Shown: positions 6,911 to 16,706, counted from the first letter of the stretch. The stretch: DNA of 24,994 nucleotides from Albimonas sp036154955 (GCA_036154955.1 JAYZWL010000141.1:1-24994), one strand, 5' to 3'. A program made the numbers and translations. The notes: a model not told the origin generated them from the sequence alone.

Positions 6911-8056
6911 ATGGCACGCGGACGTGATCCGGGCCGGGCGGCGGCCGGTCGGGCGGGCGCGGAAGCGGGGCGGGCGCCCCGCCGCGCATCGGTTCGGGAA
7001 CGGGACCGAAGCCCGCGCCGGCCGGCGGGCGGGGCGGCGGCGCTGGCCCTCGCCCTGCTGCTCTGGGCGGGTGGCGCGCCGGCGCAGGAGACCGGCCTCC
7101 TGCAAGGGGAGGTCATCGTGCGGCTGCCCTCGGGGGACCGGATCTCAAGCCTCGACGCGCTGCAGGCGCTGGCGGCGGGGCATGACCTGGTGGTGTTGGG
7201 AGAGATCCACGACAACCCCCGCCACCAGGCGTTGCAGGCGGAGATGGTGCGCCGGCTCGCCCCGGTCGGTCTGGCTTTCGAGATGCTCAAGGCCGCCGAC
7301 GCCCCGGCGCTGGCCGCGGCGCGGGCGGCGGGCGACGACCTGCGCCCGGGCGCGGAGGCGGGGGGCTACGCCGCCTACCTGCCGGTCATCGCCGCCGCTC
7401 CGCCCGGCGCGCCGATCGCCGGCGCGGGGCTGAGCCGCGCGCGGCTGCGCCAGGCCATCGCCGAGGGGGCGGCCGCCGCCATCGGCCCCGCGCTGTTCGA
7501 GGCGGGGGGCGCGCCGGATTCGGACGCGGGGGCGGTCTACGGCCTCTCCGATCCGCCCGACGCCGACCGGCAGGCGGAGGTGGAGGCGGAGATGGCCGCG
7601 GCCCATTGCGGCGCGTTGCCCGAAGCGATGCTGCCGGGCATGGCCGAGGCGCAGCGCCTGCGCGACGCGGCCTTCGCCGCCGCCCTGCTGCGGGCGCGGG
7701 CGGAGGGCCGCGCGGCCGCCGCCGCGGCGGCGACGCGCGACGCCGCCGGAGACGCCGCCGGAACGGGGCCCGCGGTTCTGGTGACGGGCGACGGTCATGC
7801 GCGCCGGGACCGCGGGGTTCCGGCCTATCTGGGCCGGGCGGAACCGGGTCTGGCCACCCTGTCGGTGGCGATGGTGGAATGGCCTGCGGACGTCTCCTCC
7901 GTTTCGGCGGACCTCGGGTCCGGCTGGCGCGCGGCGCTCGCGCCCTGGGCGTCTCCGGGCGGTCCGGCCGAGGCCGCGCCTTTCGACGTCGTCGTCGTCA
8001 CCGCGCGCGCCGGGCGCGACGATCCCTGCGCCGGCTTCGCGAAGCCGGCGCAGTAG
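6911..8056 (+). CDS. ChaN-family haem-binding lipoprotein-like protein
   Basis: This is a member of the ChaN/Tiki fold family, whose studied bacterial members bind haem and are linked to iron uptake. The 381-residue product has an Arg-rich head, then a hydrophobic export segment ending GGAPAQE, so it is probably periplasmic. Conserved motifs are LVVLGEIHDNPRHQALQ near residue 95, LAFEML, and GDGHARRDRGVPAYL near 295. There is no lipobox cysteine, unlike Campylobacter ChaN. AAGGAG at 6896-6901, 9 nt before the ATG, supports the start. The middle is Ala-rich and more divergent. The C-terminal residues CAGFAKPAQ are encoded by a perfect 28-bp palindrome. No TonB or haem-transport gene is nearby to confirm the iron role. 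Confidence 0.82.
   Translation: MARGRDPGRAAAGRAGAEAGRAPRRASVRERDRSPRRPAGGAAALALALLLWAGGAPAQETGLLQGEVIVRLPSGDRISSLDALQALAAGHDLVVLGEIHDNPRHQALQAEMVRRLAPVGLAFEMLKAADAPALAAARAAGDDLRPGAEAGGYAAYLPVIAAAPPGAPIAGAGLSRARLRQAIAEGAAAAIGPALFEAGGAPDSDAGAVYGLSDPPDADRQAEVEAEMAAAHCGALPEAMLPGMAEAQRLRDAAFAAALLRARAEGRAAAAAAATRDAAGDAAGTGPAVLVTGDGHARRDRGVPAYLGRAEPGLATLSVAMVEWPADVSSVSADLGSGWRAALAPWASPGGPAEAAPFDVVVVTARAGRDDPCAGFAKPAQ
8026..8053. repeat. Perfect 28-bp palindrome overlapping the end of the chaN-like gene
   Basis: Bases 8026-8039 are the exact reverse complement of 8040-8053; the centre is TTCGCGAA. It ends one base before the TAG stop. In RNA it would give a 12-bp stem with a CGCG loop. It may serve as a terminator for the plus-strand gene or, by read-through, for the convergent RTX gene, although no T-tract follows. 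Confidence 0.85.
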
Positions 8057-8216
8057 CGGGGGGCCGGATGGCGGCCCCTTCGGTCCGGGTCGCGCGAGTG
8101 CGCGGGACGGGCGCGGGGGACGGGGGCCAACGGGGTGGGAGGCCGGTCTCGTCCCCGCCCCGGCCCCGCCCCCTGCGAACAGGGCGGCCCGGAAAACGGG
8201 ATGGCGTCGTGCGGGA

Positions 8217-10781
8217 TCAGCCGAACAGAAAGTCGCCCTCCCCCAGATCGCGGACGGAAACGTCCTCCAGGATCACCCTGGTCTTGCCGAAGGCCACCAT
8301 GGCGTCGCCGCGGAAATCGGAGATCCGCAGGTCGCCCATGTCGTCGGCGCCCGCGAACTCCAGGTGGTCGAAGCCCAGCGCGAAGTCCTTGACGGTGTCC
8401 TTGCCGTCGCGCGCGCCGAACTGGAAGACGTCGCGCCCCTTGTCGCCGCGCAGCAGGTCCGCGCCGCGGCCGCCGATCAACAAGTCGTTGCCGCCGCCGC
8501 CGACCAGCTGGTCGCGTCCGCCGCCGCCCTGAAGCGCGTCGGCGCCGCCGCCGCCCTTCAGCACGTCCTTGCCGCCGCCGCCGTTCAGGAGGTCGTTCCC
8601 GGCGTTGCCCTTGAGCATGTCCTTGCCGCCGCCGCCGAACACGAAATCGTCGCCGCCCTGGCCGAAGAGCCGGTCGGCCCCGCCGTCGCCATGGACCGAG
8701 TCGTTCCCGCCCTGACCCTTCACGAGGTCGTTCCCGGCCCCGCCATGGGCGTCGTCGTCGCCGGCGCCGCCCTGCAGCCGGTCGTTCCCGTCGCCGCCGT
8801 CCAGCGCGTCGTTCCCGGCGTCGCCGAACAGGAAGTCGTCGTCGGCCCCGCCGAACAGCTGGTCGTCGCCGTCCTCGCCCCGCACTTCGTCCGCCGCCTC
8901 GCCGCCGTCGAGCAGGTCGTTCCCCGCCCCGCCCAGCAGCAGGTCGGCCTCGCCCTCGCCCCATATGGCGTCGTCGCCGGCCTCGCCCCGCAGCTCGTCG
9001 TCGCCGGCCCCGCCCTGCAGCGCGTCCGCGCCCTCGCCGCCCATCAGCACGTCGTCGCCCGCCCCGCCCGACAGCGCGTCGGGGGCGTCGCCGCCCTCGA
9101 TCCGGTCGTTCCCCTCGCCGCCCGCGATGGTGTCGGCGCCGGCCCCGCCCAGCAGCGAGTCGTCGCCCGCGCCGCCGTCGATCACGTCGTAGCCGTCGCC
9201 GCCGTCCATGTAGTCGGCCCCGCCGTCCCCGGTCATCGCGTCGTCGCCCCAGCCGCCCAGGATCCGGTCCGCGCCGTCGCCGCCCGACAGCGTGTCCGCG
9301 TCGCCGCCCCCGTCCAGCGTGTCCGCGCCCGAGCCGCCGAAGAGCTTGTCGGCGTCGTCGCCGCCGAACAGCCGGTCATTGCCCTCGCCGCCCTCGATCT
9401 GGTCGCGGCCCGCGCCGCCGTCGATCGAATCCGCGCCCGCCTCGCCATAGAGCCAGTCGGTCTCGGTCCCGCCCTGGATGCGGTCGTTCCCCTCGCCGCC
9501 CCAGATCCGGTCGACGCCTGCGCCGCCCATCAGCAGGTCGTCGCCGCCGTCGCCCCAGATCGAGTCGTTCCCGCCGGCGCCGTCGATGGTGTCGTTCCCC
9601 TCCGCGAAGGCGAAGGACAACAGGTCGTGCCCGTCCGCATCGTCCCGCGCCGCCAGCACCAGCGCCCGGTCCGACGCCGCGGTGACCGAGAGCGACGAGA
9701 CCTGCGCCCCCCAGGCCACCCGCGTCTCCCGCACCAGATCGAGCCGGCCGCTGGACGCGATCTCGTAGACTTTCAGCGTGTCGGAGCCGTCGGCGCAGAA
9801 CAGCAGGTCCCGGCCGCCGAGCGACACGTGGCGCGCCTCGGTCGCCCCCGCGACCGAGGACAGGCGGGTCAGCCGGCCCGCGCCCGACAGGGCGTAGACC
9901 ACCAGCGCGTCGGGGGCCGCGGCGAAGACCATGGCCCGCCCGTCGACCGCGGCGGCGTCGACCGAGGCGACGCCCGCCAGGTCGAACCGCGTCTCGGCGT
10001 CGCCGAAGCCGCGCTTGTCGGTCATCGACAGGCGGGCGGAGGCGACGTCCCAGACCGAGATGGACCCCTCGTCGGCCGAGGCCGCCGCCACGAAGCGGCG
10101 CGCGCCGATCACGATCTCGGCCAGCGCGTCGATGTCGGAGATCGGCCGGGCCGCGTCGTCCTCGACCCGGGCCACGACCGACAGGCCGGTCGCCGACCAG
10201 CGCATCAGGGTCAGCCCGCCCTCCCAGCCGCCGCCGGCCAGCGCCATCAGCGACCCGCCCGAAACCCAGGCCGCCACCGCGCCCGGGTAGATCAGCCCGT
10301 CGCCCCAGGCGTGGTCGAGGCTGTCGAGAAGCTCCGGCGCCCCGGCGGGGTCGAGCCGCGACAGGCTCACCCCGTGGCCGGCGGTGACCAGATAGGTCTG
10401 CGCGCCCCAGGTCACCGCGTCCAGCGCCGGCGCGCCGGTCAGCAGGTCGTTGGCGTCATAGTGCATGGCGGTCTGCGACCAGACGGCGCCCAGCGTGTCG
10501 CCGGCGCCGATGGCGAAGGCCGCGACCCCGCCCGAGCCGGTTTCGGCCCCCGCGGCGTAGAAGCGATAGGCGCCGTTGTGGAGCAGGCCGACGCTGTCGC
10601 CGGCGCCCGCGGCCGCCTCGCCCGCGTCCCGGTCCTCGTCCCGGACCACAAGCTGACCCGAGGCGCCGTCCAGCCCCTTGTCGCCGCGCAGCCGGTCGCC
10701 GGCCTCGCCGCCCAGAAGCGTCTGTCCGCCGTTGCCGCCGGACAAAGCCCTGGCGACCGCCGCCGAAGCGTCGTTGGTCAT
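8217..10781 (-). CDS. Large secreted RTX (haemolysin-type calcium-binding repeat) protein with N-terminal beta-propeller-like domain
   Basis: An 854-residue protein probably exported by a type I secretion system. Residues 15-41 hold three RTX-like nonapeptides (GGNGGQTLL, GGEAGDRLR, GDKGLDGAS). Residues about 50-395 form a repetitive beta-rich region of blade-like units (for example GSISVWDVASARLS and DALVVYALSGAGRLTRLSS), read as a WD/lactonase-like propeller. Residues 401-788 are about 43 unbroken nonapeptides of GGxGxDxLx type that should bind Ca2+ as a parallel beta-roll. The last 66 residues (DTVKDFALGFDHLEF to GEGDFLFG) look like the uncleaved C-terminal secretion signal; there is no N-terminal signal peptide. 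The ATG at 10781 has GGGG 6 nt upstream; a GTG at 10793 would add four residues. No ABC exporter, adaptor or acyltransferase gene is adjacent. There is no catalytic motif of serralysin or cyclolysin type. Confidence 0.9.
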   Translation of the reverse strand: MTNDASAAVARALSGGNGGQTLLGGEAGDRLRGDKGLDGASGQLVVRDEDRDAGEAAAGAGDSVGLLHNGAYRFYAAGAETGSGGVAAFAIGAGDTLGAVWSQTAMHYDANDLLTGAPALDAVTWGAQTYLVTAGHGVSLSRLDPAGAPELLDSLDHAWGDGLIYPGAVAAWVSGGSLMALAGGGWEGGLTLMRWSATGLSVVARVEDDAARPISDIDALAEIVIGARRFVAAASADEGSISVWDVASARLSMTDKRGFGDAETRFDLAGVASVDAAAVDGRAMVFAAAPDALVVYALSGAGRLTRLSSVAGATEARHVSLGGRDLLFCADGSDTLKVYEIASSGRLDLVRETRVAWGAQVSSLSVTAASDRALVLAARDDADGHDLLSFAFAEGNDTIDGAGGNDSIWGDGGDDLLMGGAGVDRIWGGEGNDRIQGGTETDWLYGEAGADSIDGGAGRDQIEGGEGNDRLFGGDDADKLFGGSGADTLDGGGDADTLSGGDGADRILGGWGDDAMTGDGGADYMDGGDGYDVIDGGAGDDSLLGGAGADTIAGGEGNDRIEGGDAPDALSGGAGDDVLMGGEGADALQGGAGDDELRGEAGDDAIWGEGEADLLLGGAGNDLLDGGEAADEVRGEDGDDQLFGGADDDFLFGDAGNDALDGGDGNDRLQGGAGDDDAHGGAGNDLVKGQGGNDSVHGDGGADRLFGQGGDDFVFGGGGKDMLKGNAGNDLLNGGGGKDVLKGGGGADALQGGGGRDQLVGGGGNDLLIGGRGADLLRGDKGRDVFQFGARDGKDTVKDFALGFDHLEFAGADDMGDLRISDFRGDAMVAFGKTRVILEDVSVRDLGEGDFLFG
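8418..9581 (-). repeat. DNA array encoding about 43 RTX nonapeptides (27-bp units)
   Basis: In-frame 27-bp units run from 9581 down to 8418 with almost no change in unit length. Unit sequence varies, with GGAGDD, GGEGND, GGAGAD and GGGGKD types interspersed. Neighbouring units such as GGGGKDMLK and GGGGKDVLK near the 3' end suggest recent duplication. Confidence 0.9.
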
Positions 10782-10834
10782 CCTCGTCCCCACCCCTGGA
10801 GATTGCTGTCGTTCGCCGGGGTGTCTTACGAGGC

Positions 10835-10860
10835 GTCGCGTATAGTCGTAGTAACGCGAC
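10835..10860. promoter_or_regulatory. Inverted repeat upstream of the RTX gene, candidate operator
   Basis: GTCGCGT (10835-10841) and ACGCGAC (10854-10860) are an exact 7-bp inverted repeat around a 12-bp AT-containing spacer, about 55-80 bp upstream of the RTX start. The spacer reads ACTATA toward the gene on the minus strand, so a promoter could overlap. The 10861-10980 stretch upstream is also unusually AT-rich for this genome. Confidence 0.4.
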
Positions 10861-10968
10861 TTGGTTATGGAATATTTTCAGCGCAAACAGGGGATAAAGC
10901 GCCGTGGTTTCGGGTTTCTTTCCTGGTTTATTCAGGGTTGCTCGCCAAGGTTTCGCAATCGTTTGAGG

Positions 10969-11004
10969 GTTAATAGAAAGACGCCCCGTCAAGGCGCGAC
11001 GGGG
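10969..11004 (-). terminator. Rho-independent terminator of the tusA-like gene
   Basis: On the minus strand GACCCCGTC forms a stem with GACGGGG (10998-11004 with 10984-10990, 7-nt loop), followed by GTCTTTCTATT. This is the only hairpin in the window with a convincing T-rich tail. It is placed 38 bp beyond the tusA stop codon. Confidence 0.7.
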
Positions 11005-11041
11005 TCTCAGCGCGCGGCCGGGACTGGGGGAAGAGAGGCGC

Positions 11042-11311
11042 TCAGCCGCCCTTGCGGATCACGAAGCGCCGGCCGCCGCGCGGGTCGGGGTCCTGCGCCT
11101 CCAGCGCGTGGCCCTGCTCGGCGCAGAAATGCGGCATGTCGATCACCGCCGCCGGGTCGTCGGAGACGATGGCCAGCCGCGCCCCGGGCGCGAGGCCGGC
11201 GAGGCGCTTGCGGGCCTTGAGCACCGGCAGGGGGCAGAGCAGGCCGCGGGCGTCGATCTCTTCGGCGACGCGATCGGCGGCCGCGGGGTCGGTCGGCTCG
11301 GCATCGTGCAT
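11042..11311 (-). CDS. TusA/SirA-family sulfurtransferase-like protein
   Basis: An 89-residue cytosolic protein of the TusA (SirA/YeeD) family. Members carry persulfide sulfur on a cysteine in the CPxP motif, here LLCPLPVLKARKRL at about residues 27-40. Downstream AIVSDDPAAVIDMPHFC and GHALEAQ match the family fold, and the length fits. The ATG at 11311 has GGAG 8 nt upstream; an ATG 36 bases earlier in the same frame has no such site. It is divergent from a soxX-like gene, and tusA-like genes often accompany sulfur-oxidation genes, so a role in passing oxidised sulfur inside the cell is plausible. tRNA thiolation is the alternative. A terminator follows. Confidence 0.9.
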   Translation of the reverse strand: MHDAEPTDPAAADRVAEEIDARGLLCPLPVLKARKRLAGLAPGARLAIVSDDPAAVIDMPHFCAEQGHALEAQDPDPRGGRRFVIRKGG

Positions 11312-11397
11312 GGCGGGGCTCCGGACGGGGGCGCGGGCGGGTCTCACGGCTACCGCCGGGGGGCGGACGGGGCAAGAGGGCGCCGCCGGGGCGCGGC

Positions 11398-11426
11398 TTG
11401 CGCCCCGGGCGGGGGGCGCCTAGGTT
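11398..11426 (+). promoter_or_regulatory. Candidate promoter of the soxX-like gene
   Basis: TTGCGC (11398-11403), a 17-bp spacer, and TAGGTT (11421-11426) are spaced as a sigma-70 promoter in the divergent tusA/soxX region. Each box matches the consensus at only three positions. The predicted leader is about 20 nt and includes GGAG at 11443-11446. Confidence 0.35.
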
Positions 11427-11452
11427 CGCCGCGTCCGTCGACGGAGACCGGA

Positions 11453-12568
11453 ATGACCGCCCCCGACCGCCCTGCGCCCGCCGCCCGCCCCGCCTCGCCG
11501 TTCCGGCGGGCCGGATCCGCGGCGCTCGCCATCGCCGCGCTGGTCTGGCTGGCCGGCGGCGCGGCCGCGCCGGCGCAGGAGCCGGGGCGGGGCGCCGAGC
11601 CGGAGACGCCGGCGGCCGAAGACCCCGCGGCCGACGCCGCGTCGGCGGCCGAAGACCCCGCGCCGGAGCCCGAGCGCGTGCTTCGCCCGCCCGCCTTCGC
11701 CTACGCCGTCACCGACGGACGCGCCATCGAGGCGCCTCTGGGCGGGGCGACGGGCGATGCGGCGCGGGGGCGCGGCATCTTCCTGTCCGACCGCATCGGC
11801 GGTTGCGTCAGCTGCCACGCCGCCCCCGGGGCGCCGCGTCGCAACGAGGTTCCCCGCATCCTGCGCGACCGGCTGCCGCCGATGCCGCCCGAGATCGCGC
11901 CGTCCCCCGATCCCGACGCCGTTCCCGACCCGGGGGAGGGCGAGCCGGTGAGCGGCGACGGTTCCGGCGACGGCTCCGGCGACGGGGGGGCGAGCGACGA
12001 GGCGGGGCGCTCCACCTCCCGCTCCCGTCTCGCCCCGTCGGCCGGTCCGCCGCCCCCGCCCCGGCCGGCGCGGGAGGACGGCGGCGACCCGTCCGGCGAG
12101 GACGCGGAGACCGCGGAGCAGGCGCAGATCGATTCGGGCGAGGCCGACGCGGACGGGCGGGGCGAGCGCGCGCGCCGCCGGCCGTCGTCGTCGTCAGGCG
12201 CGCCCCGGCACGGACCGCCGCTGCTGCCGATCCCGGTCGGCCCCGATCTGGCGGGCGTCGCCGCGCGGCTGAGCGTGGGGGAGCTGCGGCTGGCCGTGGT
12301 CAATCCGCAGATCGGGCGCCCGGGGTCCCGAATGCCGGCCTATCACCACGTGTCGCTGGCGCTGGCCGAACGGGCGCCGGCGCTGCGCCAGCCCTGGCTG
12401 TCGGCGCAGGAGGTGGAGGACGTCGTGGCCTATCTCGCCACCCTGACCGAGCCGGGCGCAGCCCCGGCCGAGCCGCCGGAGACCTCGCCCGCCGCGCCGC
12501 CGCCGACCGATGGCGCGCCCGCCGCGCTTCCGCCCGCGTCCGGCTCCGCTCCCGACACGGCGAAGTGA
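11453..12568 (+). CDS. soxX: SoxX-like periplasmic c-type cytochrome with a large insertion
   Basis: SoxX is the monohaem partner of SoxA in periplasmic thiosulfate oxidation. The 371-residue product has a signal peptide (hydrophobic 20-42, GGAAAPAQE), an Ala/Glu/Pro-rich region to about 75, and the haem site CVSCH at 118-122 preceded by GDAARGRGIFLSDRIGG. The second half of the fold follows: VGPDLAGVAARLSVGELRL (262-280), the likely Met ligand in SRMPAYHH (Met294), and LSAQEVEDVVAYLATL (316-331). These two parts are normally a few tens of residues apart, but here they are split by about 138 low-complexity residues with GDGSGDGSGDG, poly-Pro and poly-Ser runs. GGAG 6 nt before the ATG supports the start. 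soxA, soxYZ and soxB are not in the window. It could instead be a SoxX-derived cytochrome with another partner. Confidence 0.8.
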   Translation: MTAPDRPAPAARPASPFRRAGSAALAIAALVWLAGGAAAPAQEPGRGAEPETPAAEDPAADAASAAEDPAPEPERVLRPPAFAYAVTDGRAIEAPLGGATGDAARGRGIFLSDRIGGCVSCHAAPGAPRRNEVPRILRDRLPPMPPEIAPSPDPDAVPDPGEGEPVSGDGSGDGSGDGGASDEAGRSTSRSRLAPSAGPPPPPRPAREDGGDPSGEDAETAEQAQIDSGEADADGRGERARRRPSSSSGAPRHGPPLLPIPVGPDLAGVAARLSVGELRLAVVNPQIGRPGSRMPAYHHVSLALAERAPALRQPWLSAQEVEDVVAYLATLTEPGAAPAEPPETSPAAPPPTDGAPAALPPASGSAPDTAK

Positions 12569-12666
12569 GCCGGTTCCGGGGCCCGAAAGGGTGACGCCGC
12601 CGCCCGCAGGCGCCAGAACGGTCGCCGAGGCGCGCGCCGCCTCGACGGTGGGCTCGCCCGGCCCCG

Positions 12667-12807
12667 CGCCGCAGCGGCGATCTGACGAGCGCCCCGATGG
12701 GGCGACCTGATACCGCCCCAAGGGGGCGGACCGAAGACCGCCCGGATGGGGCGAGCCGGAAAAAGCGCCCCCCGGGGCGGATCTATCGATGCGCCCCTTC
12801 GCGGCGC
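12667..12807. repeat. Phased array of small GC hairpins between soxX and ccdA
   Basis: Six short hairpins have centres at about 12673, 12697, 12721, 12746, 12772 and 12799, spaced 24-27 bp. Stems are 12667-12672/12674-12679, 12690-12695/12699-12704, 12713-12719/12723-12729, 12739-12743/12749-12753, 12766-12771/12774-12779 and 12791-12795/12803-12807. The four middle ones are related in sequence: CGCCCC, 2-5 nt, GGGGCG, then about ten variable bases. The array ends 11 bp before the ccdA ATG. Confidence 0.7.
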
Positions 12808-12818
12808 GGGGAGCCCGG

Positions 12819-13709
12819 ATGACGGATATCGGCCTGGTCACCGCATTTTTCGGCGGGTTGCTCAGTTTCCTCTCGCCCTGCGTGCTGCCGCTGGCGCCGC
12901 CTTACCTGGCCTTCATGGCCGGCGCCTCGCTGGAGCAGCTCTCGGACCGGGAGACGGTGGACCGCGCGGTGGCGCGCAAGGTGTTCGTGTCGTCGCTGTT
13001 CTTCGTGGCGGGGCTGGGCACGGTCTTCGTCAGCCTCGGCGCGACGGCGAGCCTGGTGGGCCAGACCCTCAACGCCTGGCGCTATGAGTTCGGGATCGGC
13101 GCGGGCTTCGTCATCTACGTGCTGGGCCAGCATTTCATCGGCTTCCGGCGCGCCCCGCAGACGGTGGCGGCGCTGCTGGCGCTGCTGGCGGTCGGGGCGC
13201 TGGCCACGGGGTCGGACCTGGGCGCGCAGGTCGCCGACCACTGGCCGGTGCTGGCGGGGCTGGTCGCGCTCGCCGCCGCGCTGCGGTTCTCCGGGCACGA
13301 GGCGCTGCCCTTCCTGATGCGGGAGGCGCGCTTCGACGCCGGCGGCGCGGCGGGGAGCTATGCGGGGGCCTATGTGATCGGCCTCGCCTTCGCCTTCGGC
13401 TGGACGCCCTGCATCGGGCCGGTGCTCAGCTCCATCCTGTTCCTCGCCGCGCAGCGGGACACGGTGGGCGAGGGGGTGGGGATGCTGGCCGTCTACGCCC
13501 TGGGGCTCGGCGCGCCCTTCATCCTGGCCGCGGCCTTCGTGCAGCCGTTCCTGCGCTGGATGGCCGGGTTCCGCCGGCATCTGGGCCGGGTGGAGGCGGC
13601 GATGGGGGGGCTCCTGGTGATCGTCGGCGCGATGATGATGACCGGCACGTTCGAAACGCTGGCCTTCTGGCTGCTGGAGACCTTCCCGGGCCTCGCCGCC
13701 ATCGGCTGA
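12819..13709 (+). CDS. CcdA/SoxV-family membrane thiol-disulfide transporter
   Basis: CcdA-type proteins carry reducing equivalents from cytosolic thioredoxin across the inner membrane for cytochrome c maturation or, as SoxV, for Sox proteins. The 296-residue product has the paired redox cysteines in SFLSPCVLPLAPPYLAF (Cys21) and FAFGWTPCIGPVLSSIL (Cys198). The usual six helices are visible. Between helix 3 (ending HFIGFRR, 111) and the conserved LPFLMREARFDAG (163) lie about 51 extra residues holding two further hydrophobic segments (115-131 and 143-156). They would keep the topology and make eight helices. GGGGAG at 12808-12813 supports the ATG at 12819 rather than the in-frame ATG at 12789, which lies within the hairpin array. 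Adjacency to soxX favours a SoxV-like role. Confidence 0.9.
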   Translation: MTDIGLVTAFFGGLLSFLSPCVLPLAPPYLAFMAGASLEQLSDRETVDRAVARKVFVSSLFFVAGLGTVFVSLGATASLVGQTLNAWRYEFGIGAGFVIYVLGQHFIGFRRAPQTVAALLALLAVGALATGSDLGAQVADHWPVLAGLVALAAALRFSGHEALPFLMREARFDAGGAAGSYAGAYVIGLAFAFGWTPCIGPVLSSILFLAAQRDTVGEGVGMLAVYALGLGAPFILAAAFVQPFLRWMAGFRRHLGRVEAAMGGLLVIVGAMMMTGTFETLAFWLLETFPGLAAIG

Positions 13710-13846
13710 GCCGGGGACTGGCGCGGGCGCCGGCCCCTGAGCCGGACGCGCAACCCCAGACCGACAACGGCGCCCCCGCGCGGGTCCGCTGCATGGAGCG
13801 ACCGTTGGCCCGGGGCTCCATCGCCCGGGCGCCGGCGCTTCCCCGT

Positions 13847-13928
13847 GGGAGACGGAGCCGCCGGCGCGCCCGTCCCGCGCCGCGTCGGCGCCCGCGCGCC
13901 ATCGGGCGCGCGGGTCGGGGCGCGGCCT
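13847..13928 (+). repeat. Dispersed ~82-bp GC repeat, copy 1
   Basis: Aligned without gaps to 16889-16970, about 64 of 82 positions match, including GGGAGACGG at the left, a 19-bp identical run (13899-13917) and GCGCGGCCT at the right. It lies just downstream of the alaS stop. It contains a 10-bp stem (13891-13900 with 13905-13914, loop ATCG) that may terminate alaS transcription; copy 2 does not preserve that left arm. Confidence 0.65.
13891..13914 (-). terminator. GC hairpin downstream of alaS, possible terminator
   Basis: CCCGCGCGCC (13891-13900) pairs exactly with GGCGCGCGGG (13905-13914) around ATCG. It sits 42 bp past the alaS stop and 180 bp past the ccdA stop, between convergent genes. 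There is no T-tract. Confidence 0.45.
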
Positions 13929-13955
13929 CCCGGCGGGGGGGCCGGGCGGACGGCG

Positions 13956-16613
<2,658 letters not shown>

Positions 16614-16677
16614 GCGTCGCGCGCCCCGTTCTGTCGCCTTGCCGGTGGTTTCGCGGCCCTTTTCGGGCGCGCAGGGA

Positions 16678-16706
16678 GGTTTAGGGCGCGGGGCGGGGCG
16701 GAGCAA
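16678..16706 (-). promoter_or_regulatory. Candidate alaS promoter
   Basis: On the minus strand TTGCTC (16701-16706), a 17-bp spacer and TAAACC (16678-16683) have sigma-70 spacing. Half of each box matches the consensus. The leader would be about 58 nt. Confidence 0.3.

Noticed and set aside
8418..9581. CRISPR or minisatellite instead of coding repeats
   Set aside because: The 27-bp units keep frame throughout and encode textbook GGxGxDxLx calcium-binding nonapeptides followed by a secretion signal.
7797..10973. A 1058-codon open frame on the plus strand, antisense to the RTX gene, with Val/Ala-rich repeats
   Set aside because: It is the complement of the 27-bp RTX units read in another frame. 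It has no start signal or family motif and overlaps both the end of chaN and the RTX promoter region.
12667..12807. CRISPR array
   Set aside because: Units are short palindromes with 24-27 bp period and no conserved full-length repeat or unique spacer of CRISPR size, and no cas genes are nearby.
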